A stretch of DNA of 64,000 bases from NCBI GenBank assembly GCA_033439765.1, contig JAULSN010000005.1, forward strand, positions 1,999,001 to 2,063,000, written 5' to 3'. The translations under genes were made by a program, and so were the position numbers. This document shows, one piece after another, positions 48,659 to 59,174 of the stretch (positions within the stretch are counted from its first letter, which is position 1; each line of letters opens with the position of its first letter). This DNA is from Lasiosphaeria ovina (taxonomy: Eukaryota; Ascomycota; Sordariomycetes; Sordariales; Lasiosphaeriaceae). Below the pieces are notes generated by a model. It ran no database searches, had not been told where the DNA came from, and was given only the letters and a program-made list of their open reading frames with translations.

Positions 48659-50990
48659 ATGTCGTCGCCAAATCCTAGAAAACGACCAGCCCCCGGCACT
48701 GCTCCTATGGTGCCTCTGACACAGATGCAGCAACAATTTTCTCCCGTGCAGCCGGACCAGTTATTCAGGTGGAACGGTGCCGCAGATAGCAGCGGCTTTG
48801 TCGAGTCAACGTCGCCAACAGTAAACTCATTCCCCATGATGTCACAGTCCGGCCAATACGGACAAGCAGTTCCGGCGCCTTCAACGGCACTTGCGCGCCG
48901 GCAGAACAACCGTGCTCTTGTGCCCTCCGCCAGCAGGCTGCCTTTCGACAATGTCCCTGAAGTCTGGAACGGCTTTACCGAGGACCCAGCGTTCCTCCCG
49001 GGCTCAAACGGGGCGCCAGGGGAGCATGATAGTGTCGAGCACCTCGAGGAGCTGGCCCAGCGAGCGAAGAGAGAGGCGCAGACGAAAAGGAAACAAATCC
49101 CTCCTTTCGTGCAGAAACTAAGCAGGTTTGTCAGACCCGTGAAAATCACTGCGAGATGCATACTCATTGTCACATAGCTTCCTTGACGAATCACGGAACA
49201 CGGAGCTCATTCGGTGGTCCGACAAGGGGGATTCCTTCGTTGTTCTAGACGAAGATGAATTTGCAAAGACGCTGATTCCAGAGCTCTTCAAGCACAACAA
49301 TTACGCCTCGTTCGTGCGGCAGTTGAACATGTACGGGTTCCATAAACGAGTGGGCCTCTCAGACAACTCTATGAAGGCAAGCGAGAGGAAAAACAAGAGC
49401 CCAAGCGAGTACTACAACCCGTACTTCCGGCGTGGTCACCCGAACCTGTTGTGGCTCATAAACAAGCCAAAAAGCGGCAACAACAAGAAGAAGGGGAAGA
49501 AGGACGACGGCGATGTGGAGAGCGACGAAGACGGTATGGTCGAGGAGACGTACGTAAGTCAGAGCGTGCCAGTGGTTCCCATGGCCAGAGGCGCCTCGGT
49601 TGTCAATGAGGTTGGGCCGCTGCAAAAGAAAGACCTTGTGCAGGTCAGGACCCAGCTGGATAGACTCCAGCAACAGCAGACGGCGATATCTTCCATGCTT
49701 TCCAAATTACGGCAAGAGCACACCCAGCTCTACCAACAAGCCGTCATGTTCGAAAACATGCACGAACGGCACGAGAATTCGATCAATGCAATATTGAACT
49801 TTCTGGCCAACGTTTTTAGGAAATCGTTGGAAGAGCAGGGTGGTGCGCAGAGTGTGCAGGATCTCCTGGCGAGCATCATCCCAAACGCGCAGGGGCATGC
49901 TTCGGCCCAGATGCCCCGGGGCGGCGTCGTTGAGATAAACGACTTCATCCCACAGTCCCAAAAGGTCACGGCAATGAACACACCGAAGCGCCAGCAACGC
50001 TTGCTGCCGCCAATACCGCATCAAGCGGGCAAGGCCAGCACCATCTCTCCCTCCCCAACGCCCGCCGCCACCACCCCCCAACCGTCATACCAAAGGCCTC
50101 AAATGGGGTCTGTGACGGAGGTTTTTGACACCTCTCCCGGCGACAGTTCCTCGCCAGCCTACATTAAGAATGAGCTGCAAAACAATCCCCAGGAGGGCAT
50201 GATGAAGATCATCCAGGACACCAACGCGGTCAACACCAACTCCTCGGGGATTGACCTGCCAAATGTCGCTGCTAAGACATCAACGAATATGAGCAACGAC
50301 CAGCGCAGCAAGATGCTCAGTATCATGGCTGGCCAGATGCCAAGCCGCGCTACCACCTCGACCCCTAGCTCGCACATCCCGACTCCGGCCCCACCGGCAC
50401 CAACTCCAGTAGCCTTCCAAAACTCCAACGTGTCTCTCTCCCCGATCTTGTCTTCCATGGCTCCTCCGTCTTTGCATGATCTCCAGGCCACACAAGCGGA
50501 GCTCGACGTCTTGCAGCAGCTGCAAAGCGACCAAGCCAACCAGATCAACCACCTGTCCAGCCTGCTCGGCCCCCTGAGCCCGTCCGGCCAGATCCCCGGC
50601 ATCGACGACAGCGGGAACCCGAGCTTCTTTGACAACGTCGACTACGAGCAGTTCATCAACTCGAACGCCTTTTCGGACCAGCACTATGACACGAGCTTCG
50701 CGGGTCTGAACGGCACGGGGGATGCCAGCGACTTTGATTTCAGCCTCGACGGGGTCGGCGCCGGCGGCGTCGGCTTGTTCCCTGCGCCCGCCGATCAGGC
50801 GACGGCCACTTCCGGTGGTGTTGGCGATCACAATTCTGCTGCTGCTAATGCAGCCGCCACGTTCGAGCCGGGCCGCATCTTTGAGACGCACTCCACCGCA
50901 GATACGCCCAGTCCGTCGGGCACCGAGGAGATCTTCCGCAATGACCTGGGCAGCCCGGAACGCGATGCTAAGCGCCGCCGGAAGGGTTGA
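48659..50990 (+). CDS. HSF1: Heat shock transcription factor (HSF family)
   Basis: Trimeric nuclear activator binding nGAAn repeats. Exons are 48659-49125 and 49178-50990 (52-nt intron), giving 759 aa. I chose the ATG at 48659 (MSSPNPRKRPAPGTAPM), the start typical of Sordariomycete orthologues; an in-frame ATG at 48644 would add five residues. The DNA-binding domain is at ~147-255: PPFVQKLSSFLDE after splicing, TELIRWSDKGDSFVVLDEDE, recognition helix HNNYASFVRQLNMYGFHKRV, and RRGHPNLLWLINKP. The intron splits this domain near its start. A trimerisation coiled coil lies at ~305-370 (VRTQLDRLQQQQTAISSMLS; FENMHERHENSINAILNFLA). The long C-terminal half is Ser/Thr/Pro/Gln-rich, probably disordered transactivation sequence, ending RDAKRRRKG, a likely nuclear-localisation signal. 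Confidence 0.95.
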
Positions 50991-52596
50991 GACCGAAGAG
51001 TTGCGACAATTATGATATCTCTCCCGATTGTGAACCAGACGGGTGGCGGCAGCGATGGCGGCGGTGGCGGCGGTGGCGGCGGTGGCGTACACTTGCTTAT
51101 TTCTGGGGATTGCGCTTCGGAGTTTTCTTCTTGCCCTGCTCTGACTTCCTCTCCTTTCTACCTTTTTATCTTGGGGCGGCGGCGTCATGGGCCGGCAGGC
51201 AGGAGGGCACGGGGACTGGTGCAAGGCTGGTGCAACATGGGCTGGGCTGGGCTGGGCTGGGGTTAGGTTGTGCTTGGGATCTCGGGATCTGTGGGCATGG
51301 GCAAGTTTACTCACTCACTCACTCACACACAAACACATATATGCACATATGGGACAGGTACAGCGAGAAGAAGAGCAAGAGAGGCCGAGGTCTTACCGAT
51401 GCATTTTGGAAGATTTTCCCCCTTAGCTTTAGACATCCCTGAACAAAAATTTAGATTCATGGGCTTTTTCTTTCTCATCTTTTTTCTCTTGTCGGTTTTT
51501 TTCTTCTCTTGTTTTTATTTACATATCTGGCGGGGGAGGGGTTGGGGGGGGAGAGACAGGCGATATGGACGAGGTATGGATGAGATGGATGGGATGGGAT
51601 GGGATGTTTGATGAACTTTTGGGTGGTGGCTTTTTGTCATTTTCGTCTTTTTTTTATTTATCGGTGGTAGTTGTCCCTGGACTTTTACTTTTCTTGTTCA
51701 ATTTTGATTGATCGTTCGCGGGGAACAGAAGCACGCGGTTTTTTTTGGGGTGATGGGGGTTTCACACGATTTGGAAAGGTCATTAATAAAGAGATAAGAA
51801 ATACATGACTTGATGACTCTTGCTCTTATTTGTTTACCTGTCTAGAGTGTTAGTTGTGTGCTGTTTTAGATTGATTTTAGTGATTTATGAGTGAATCAGG
51901 TAATGAACGGGTGGCACGGGGCAGGTGGCTTTTTGAGACTTGGGCTCCGTTCGAGACAAGGTGGATGGTTTCTGCGCCACTGTGGTTTGATTCCCAAGGT
52001 ACGTATCGGACACAGGTACAAACACAGCAATTCTGTTGAGCAGTCATTACTTTGGAATGCTTTGTTTGCATTGTTATTCATAGTTCTTTTATCTGTGCCT
52101 GGCTCTTGGAGTGGCCCTCTACTGTCTTCAGTTTCATCCAAGGTGAGGTTTCCTAAAGGAGTTACAAGACTAACGTCCTGTCTCTGCTTTGATTGGCTTC
52201 TGCCCAATCCGTCTGGTATTCTTAGACGAGCTGGCCTTCGACTTCAGAAAGTCCAGAGGCGCAATACGAGAGATCAGGCAGGCGGGTTTGCTCACCTGGT
52301 TATGGAAGCGTTCAATGAGAAGCGGCCGTGGCTATCGAAGTCGCTTTATAGTCCGAATGCCTCTCTGATCACGCATGTGCATGCCTAGCTTCTTATTCTG
52401 AGTTGTTGACGAGCTCAGCCTATGACATCGGAACGAGCTATCCTTCTCTGAGTCAATAGCTCTCAACGCTGCCCGGATACGATAACCCCTAGAACGATCC
52501 CAGCACAAGTTTATTTGCCACTTTGGATGCAATAGATGAGCGCGCAGAGAAGCCTACAAAAGTGGACAGCCTGACAGCCCTGTCGTGTGTCTCGCT
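50991..52596. other. Convergent intergenic region rich in short tandem repeats
   Basis: Spacer between the 3' ends of the heat shock factor (+) and the PPIL3-type cyclophilin (-) genes. It carries several microsatellites in its first 600 bases (see the repeat entry) and T-rich sequence at 51470-51740 that may be 3' UTR. No gene is supported. Confidence 0.6.
51041..51606. repeat. Cluster of microsatellites
   Basis: Four distinct short tandem repeats follow the HSF stop codon: a GGC/GGT trinucleotide run (51041-51087), a GGGCT pentamer run (51239-51262), a TCAC run (51309-51330) and a GGATG pentamer run (51586-51606). They lie in the presumed 3' UTR or just beyond it and are likely to vary in length between strains. 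Confidence 0.85.
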
Positions 52597-53172
52597 TCAC
52601 GCTGCCAGCGGGTTTGCGTGTATCGTGACGTTGATTATGTAGATTGGTTCCTTGGGGCGGTTCTTCTTGTCGATCTCGACCTGCTCGATCTTGGCCAGCG
52701 TGTCGAGGCTGTCGTCGCCCAGCAGCTTCCCAAAGACGGTGTTGAGCCCATCCAGATGTGGCGCGCGGTCAAACAAGACAAAAAACTGGCTGCCGTTGGT
52801 CCCGGGGCCCTTGTTGGCCATGCTGAGCACTCCGCGGCCGTGGTGCTGCAGCGCCGGCCGGATTTCGTCCTCGAAGCCCTCGGTGGCGCTAAAGATGGAG
52901 CGCCCGCCCTTTGGGTTTTCCGGGGGAGACGGATGCGCCGGCGCGCCAGTCTGTGCCATGAAGCCGGGTATCACCCGATGGAAGGGAGATTCGTCATAGT
53001 AATTGGACGCGCAGAGGGCGAGGAAGTTCTGAGGGTTAAGTGTTGGCTTAGCTGTAAATCGAATAGAGACGTATCTTGTTCAGGGTGGGCTTACCTCAGC
53101 CGTCTTAGGGACGCTCTCACAGAACACCTCGATTTTGAGGTTTCCGAGATTTGTGTGTAGAGTTACAGACAT
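52597..53172 (-). CDS. Peptidyl-prolyl cis-trans isomerase-like 3 (PPIL3-type cyclophilin)
   Basis: Small cyclophilin of the spliceosome-associated PPIL3 group. Exons (minus) are 53095-53172 and 52597-53028 (66-nt intron), giving 169 aa, the normal size of a one-domain cyclophilin. It starts MSVTLHTNLGNLKIEVFCES and continues NFLALCASNYYDESPFHRVI and PGFMAQTG with the catalytic-type Arg of FHR and the Gln of MAQ. After a short PSPPENPKGG insert come LQHHGRGVLSMANKGPGTNG, SQFFVLFDRAPHLDGLNTVF and the terminal PIYIINVTIHANPLAA. The CypA tryptophan position is His (APHLDG), as in other PPIL3 proteins. No targeting signal is visible. It is the second splicing-linked cyclophilin in the window after CWC27. 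Confidence 0.93.
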
Positions 53173-55791
53173 GGCTGGCGGGAGTGTCAAAAGTCGCGAT
53201 CGCGCCGTCGTCCTTACCCCAATGGTTTAATTCGGTACGCGATGGGGAAAACGGCTCTGGGCAGAAAATGGCCCCGCCCCCTGCCCCAGTTGACGTCGAA
53301 CGCCAAGCAAAGATCCACGTGGGGAAGCTATGGCCACATTTCTACCCAGGTACTTTCTGCCGCGAGGTACCGTTTGTTAGCGGCCAGCAGCCGAACTGTG
53401 TTGGCGACCCTGACGCACACTAGAAATGCAGGAATGCACCTAATAATGTGACTTGGGGGGCCGCTTCGATGGTTCTGGCCCGCACCGACTGGAGACCGGG
53501 GAAGGTCGCGCAGATCCGCCCATCAAAATCCAAACACCCAAAGCTCAATCTGGACTTCACCCATTGACGGCTTCAACCTCGGATTTGTTTTGGATAAAAT
53601 CCAACATCCATGAGTAATCCGTTCCACCCAACCTCGAGACACATGAGGGCAGACTCCCAGCCTTGGGATAGCTCGGGACAAACGTGGCACATACATGCTT
53701 CTGTATGCCCTGGTATTGGCAAGATGGAACTGTACCCGAAAAAGATCCACAAATCACCTCGACTCTACGGAGTAGAGGTCAATAAGTCACCAGCGGCTAG
53801 GTATGTAAGTTTCGTGTCATATTGCAAGAGGCTGGAGAGGAAGAAACAATCAAAGCGTTCAAGCTGCCTGCCTGGTGTACCATGACGAGAAAGGCGATCA
53901 AGCGGTCAGTCATTTAGGGCTTCTCGCATTTGGATGGAGTCGGTTCTTTTTCGTACGGGTACTGTGCATGATGTAGGTGGTCAACCGTTCCAATGTTGAT
54001 ACCGAAATCCGGAGACTGGGCCGAGGCCGATCATTAGGGGACTCAACTGTTGAAATAGGGCCCGACTGATGCAGGAACGGTACAATATATTATCATAACT
54101 TGGTTGTTTGACGTTGGATTCCCTGCGACGGGAGGGCGGTCGTCTATTCAGCCCGTAGTCTCCAGGGGAGGCATTCCATGGCATCCATCCTGATTGCGAT
54201 GCACAACCGACCCTGCTGGGCCATCTCACTCACGTCCTCCGCATCCGCCTACCCACCCACCCACACCCACCCACATTCTCTTCGATGCGACCCGCGCTGG
54301 GAAACTTCGTGGGACGGCAGGATGACAGGTCATTGGGCCAATTGCCAATTGCTGCAGCTCAGGTCTCGCAACGGGCACCCACTCAGGGCGTGGTGTGTGG
54401 ACTGCACTGTGCTGTAATTGTAATGTACACGTCCGTAGGTGGTATGCCTGACTTTGACGTTGTCAGCGCAAGGCTGCCTCTGCCTCATCCGATTCACTTG
54501 CAGTTGGCATTTCGGGACTGTTCATCGCAATTGCATTTGACCCAAGAGCGTTTTGTATTTATATTTACATCAATCAGGACGGTCGCGAGACATCAGACCA
54601 AAATACATATGTAGATTGATTGGACCCAGTGACTTTGAACCAAGTCAACCTGCTCTCGCGAAGTCGACGTTCCAGTCACAGCGGCTTGCCGCACCCAGAG
54701 GTACCTCATTCTGTGTGTGTCGTCAGGTCATACGTAGGTACCGCGTACTCCGAACTCCGAACTCGACAAGACAATCGCCCTGTTCGCGTGCGACTGTGGC
54801 CCGGCGAGGGGCACGAACAAGAAGGCGGTTCCCCCGGTGCGGCACGGCCCAAACGATCAAAGAACGGGGTTTAGGGCCTGGTTCTGACACAGAGAGCTCC
54901 AACAAGGACGGCTCCCAGAGGCAAAGCGAAGGCGACGGCGAAGACGACAGGGCGGCGAGAGATACCGTGCAGTTGAGAAGCCGATGGAAGTCTGAACCGA
55001 ACAAGGAACGAGACAACCTACCTCACTATCTAACCACAAACCCAAGCCAAATATACCCCGACCACGGCGGCTCGAGGTGTCTTTCCATTTGAGGTGGCCC
55101 CTTGTCGTCCTGCGACCCAACAACAGCTCCGAAAAAATAAGCCTGGCCTGCAGCTGGCGCCTCAGCAGTAACCTAGGTTCCCTAGTACGTAGCACTGTGG
55201 GCTGCAAGCGACTGCCGCGTGCTTTATTAGTGAAGTGACGGTACATCCGCGCGCAGCGTCTCACCACCTTCCCAAGGTAAATCCGCACACAGTCCGAACT
55301 GGGCCAGCCAAAGCCATACCTTCCTTACCTAGGCGACAACATTGACCACGCAACTTGCACGGCAGCCACGATATCAATCGCGAAGCACCGGTGCTCTCTC
55401 TCGGTCTGGCGGCGGCAGCGATCCCATCCGCCTCAGTGATGCTCAAAGCTCCCTTATCCTTATCGACAGCAAGTCCCTGCGACGTCCAAAGCCAGAGCCG
55501 GGTACCCCTCACCTCGAATCCCACTGCCCTGCCTGCAGTCTGCACCACAGCAGCTCGAGGTCCGCCGGCCAACTCCACCACAACGCATCACACCCGCCCG
55601 ATCCCCAGCCAAGTCTCAGCCGCCCCGAGTCGCGGCGAGGCCCGCCTCTGGTGACAGCTTCATGAACGGCGACGGCCGCCGCGCCCGCGCTTCTCCTCCT
55701 CCTCTTCCTCCCTCTTCTCAACGACGACGGCGACACCGTCCACTCCCGACGCAGCACCCCGCCCTCGCCAACCGCGGGCGCTGACGCCAGG
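53173..55791. other. Intergenic region upstream of the arrestin-like gene
   Basis: No supported gene in 2.6 kb. A CCCA-rich microsatellite-like stretch lies at 54251-54274. From about 55.3 kb the sequence is GC- and CT-rich, consistent with the leader of the gene at 55792. Frames at 54537-55288 and 55261-55581 overlap in conflicting phases and have no domain. Confidence 0.5.
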
Positions 55792-57237
55792 ATGAATGCG
55801 TTAAATGCCCCTGCCACGGTTCGCATCTCGGGCCCGCCCAACAGCAGCTTCCTGGTCGGCTACCCGGGCATATCCGCGACACTGGTGAGTCCCTGTCCGC
55901 GTACTGCATTTCCTTTCTTGCCCGTCGCATGCCCCCCTGCAGCCCATTCGCCGCGCACAAAGCGGCGCCGGCCTTGGATTGCGAACTGGCATATGCGCCC
56001 GTCTATCGCGGCCCGCTCCGTGCTGACAGCGCTCGTGTGCGCAATCGTAGCCTAGGATCGTGGGCAAGGTCGAGATTCGGCCAGGCGCAGGTTATTCGGC
56101 CCCCGTCAGTGTGTCGATGGTGCGCATCTGCCTCCAGCGGCGAGAGACGATACACCCCGCGGCCGAGAATGTCGCCAAGCGCCACCTCGGAACCCCGCGG
56201 CGCGAGACCATGGACCTGGTCGGCAAGGAGGTCCTGCTCTTTCGCTGCGTGTCGGGCAAGGAGGCGGAAAGCGTGATCGCCATGGACTTGCCCTTTCAGA
56301 TATTCATCCCGTTTGGGCGCGGCGGCGAGGAGATCAACCGCCGCATCCCACCAGCGAGTTTACAGCTACCCAGCCGGACCGCCGAGACCTTCTACGAGCT
56401 GGTCGTCACGGTGCAACAGGGACAGAGTATACAGAACCGATACACATTCCCAATCCCGCTCCAGCGGTACGACACCCTGTCGACCTTCGGCATGTACAAT
56501 CGCCCAGAGAGCAAGGCCGTCACGGCAGACAACATCGTGACACTAGGCATATCCCTCCCCAAGTGGAGCTACGGCCCCCTAGACCCCATTACCGTCTACA
56601 TCAAGCTGGCGCCTAACCCGGATTGGCTAAGTAAGGCGAGGAGGGTGACGATACAGAAGATCACCCTGGCCATCGAGGAGGAGATAACCTACAACCCCGA
56701 GGGAGATGAGCCGACCAAGAAGATCAACAAAATTGCAAAGCACACGCAACCGGTAGGGACTAAGATGCCCGAGACCGGATACGTGACCAACCTGGGGTTG
56801 GTGTTCCCTGCGCGCGATCTCAGAGACCCGGACGGCATCATCAAGCGAGGGAAGCCTCAGTTCCCCATGTACGAGGTGACAAGCTTCACAACAACATCGA
56901 CGCTGTACAAGATCGAGTTCTTCTTGACTATCAAGGTATGTTTGCGCGCTGTAGCGTGTCGCTTTCTGAACCAATGGCTCACTGTTTTCCCTAGGCGCAC
57001 ATGACTTCGGCGCGCGACATTACGCTCCGCCAGCCGATTGTAATATGTCCAATGGACCAACAGGCCTGCAAGGAAGAGATGAATGCGATCGAACAAGCGG
57101 CGAAGGACGCCTCACATGTCGACCCCAACAACCCGCTCCTGCCGGACCGCACCATCATCCTCGCGAGCGAGAGGGAAGCGATACGACACCTCGGGCTGTG
57201 CGAGGTCGCAGGCGTCAAGAAGATGCTCATCGAATGA
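55792..57237 (+). CDS. Arrestin-fold protein
   Basis: Exons are 55792-55884, 56051-56935 and 56995-57237, giving 406 aa. The N-terminal arrestin-like beta-sandwich starts VRISGPPNSSFLVGYPG, continues across intron 1 to LPRIVGKVEIRPGAGYSAPV, and includes PFQIFIPFG and YELVVTVQQG. The C-terminal sandwich begins near residue 180 (VTLGISLPKWSYGPLDPITV) and includes VTIQKITLAIEEEITYNP and TLYKIEFFLTIK. The last exon gives the closing strand ITLRQPIVICPMDQQACKEE and a short C-terminal helix. Fungal arrestin-related proteins usually link membrane cargo or receptors to Rsp5-type ligases or signalling, but I see no PPxY motif here. A specific role cannot be assigned. Cytosolic: no signal peptide or membrane segment. 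Confidence 0.85.
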
Positions 57238-59174
57238 CAGGGCATGCAAATTGCGTGTCTGAGACATTTGGCTGGGGGACCGGCCAGGGACGCCAGATAC
57301 GTCTGTCTCTGCACTATCTGTCACTCGAGACGGGTCTGCCCCGAAATCTTTCGCGCGAAGCTGAGCCGAGATATGCTCACACGACCGGAGGACTAGGACC
57401 TAGAGCACTCGACTACTTTTGGATGTTACTTGCCGTCGCAAAACACTGTTCAGATGAATCTTGTGTGTTGGCAGACGGAAATACGGCTCCAACGTCATGT
57501 TTGAGGTCTGGCTCGTCTCGACTGGTCTCGACTTAGTCCGTCTTTTACGACAGAGGGTGAGCAAACCGCCCCCGCCCACGGCATGGTTGTGGCTGTCGAG
57601 TTACACATGAGCGAAGCCTTTTATTCGAACATGGATATGGAACTAGACCAAGGCTCTCGAAAAAGGAGGGCTGGATATGTTTGGAGCTTTTATCCGGCCA
57701 CAACCCAACAGTCCTTTGGGAAGGGGAACTGTGGCGTACCTACTTCATGTTGATGATTAATTTAAGGGAAGCAGATGAATTTTTTTCTTCTTTGAAAAGA
57801 AAAAATCCCATCTATCGGCGCGGGTTTTGCTTCGGCGCTCTCGCTCGAGTTTTCTTCCGTGCTGGTTTCGTTTTGGCTAGGGGTTGGTTGGTTCTGGGAG
57901 TGGCTTCTGGTGTTTACTGGAGACTTGGCTGGAACACCTGGAAAGGGGGAGGAACGGGATGGAATGGAATGGAATGGGCGGCTTTGTTGTCATGAGTTCT
58001 TGCTTGCTTTTGGTCATGTTTTTTTTTGGCCTGGATGCCATGTCCAGTGCAGGACGATGGCTTAGGGGGTCTTGTGGTGAAGATGGAGTTTTGTGTGTGT
58101 GAGGGAGAGACGGTGGTAGCCTTGTCGATAAGGGTGATGGGGTTCTGTCTTTGCCACTCATGATGAGATGATGATGACGATGGGGAGGTGTTTCGTGTAT
58201 ATATTGTTCTTGCATTTATTTAGCGAAAGCAAAGCAAACCGGCGAGCCCAGGAGACGGAAATTCGAGTGCCGGCGCCATGCATGGATGGCGGCGACTCTG
58301 GTTTCTGCTTGGATCTGGGCAACTGGGCTTTTGTTGCGGATCGTTCTTATCAGGCAGAGACATGTTGAGGAATGAAATGAAAACTGCCTACCTCTACCTT
58401 GCTTGAACTAGATATTTTACCTAGTGGGTGTTATCTGCTGGAAGGAATACTCCTTACTATGTATTCGTACATCAAAGTCAATACGCACCCATTGTATTTA
58501 CCTGGTCTGTTCCAGTGTTATGTGTACAGGGCCATACGTCCCAGACACCTTAAATTCAACTTCCTTCCAGCCGGCCTCACCTAAAACCAAAATGGGTCAT
58601 CAATGATCTCGTTTTCGAAACAACGTTTTAATCTCGATACAGACAATTCCCGCTTTGCAGCTTTCTCGTAAGTGATGGAAGTCGAAATGGGAATGCTTGC
58701 AGTTACGCGCGCGTGCTTAGCGGGACCGGGCTCTGAGACCAACGTTCCGGACTGTCACGGGATAAAATCATTGCGGCCACTTTGCGAAATAGAGACTTAC
58801 AATCTCAAAATAAAAAGGTATCAATAATATCGCCCGATGCCTCTTCACAAGGCAGTTGCAAAGCCCTCAGTCTTGGGTATAGATCCCATGACCAGAAACC
58901 GACACTAACAGACAGGCCGCCAAGGCTGGATTGTCAATCTGAAAGAGAGGCAAGGCGACCAATGAAGAGAGGCGTCCGTCTATGGCTGCCACAGCCCTCG
59001 ACACAATGTCTATTACTATCTACTGTCACACAGAAAAGCGCGCGTCGAGCTAGGGCCACCAGGCCTTGTTGCCACCGCATCGTCGTCAACGCGCACCACT
59101 GACTAGGCATACCAACGGGCCGGCCTGCCCATCTAAGTAGATAGTCCAGGACATCGCGGCAGTGACGGACGGCT
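57238..59174. other. Intergenic region upstream of the NLR-like gene
   Basis: Spacer of mixed composition. A GGAAT pentamer run lies at 57959-57978, followed by T- and G-rich sequence. The rest shows no coding signal. It should contain the NLR promoter, but no TATA box is evident near 59.0-59.15 kb. Confidence 0.5.
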
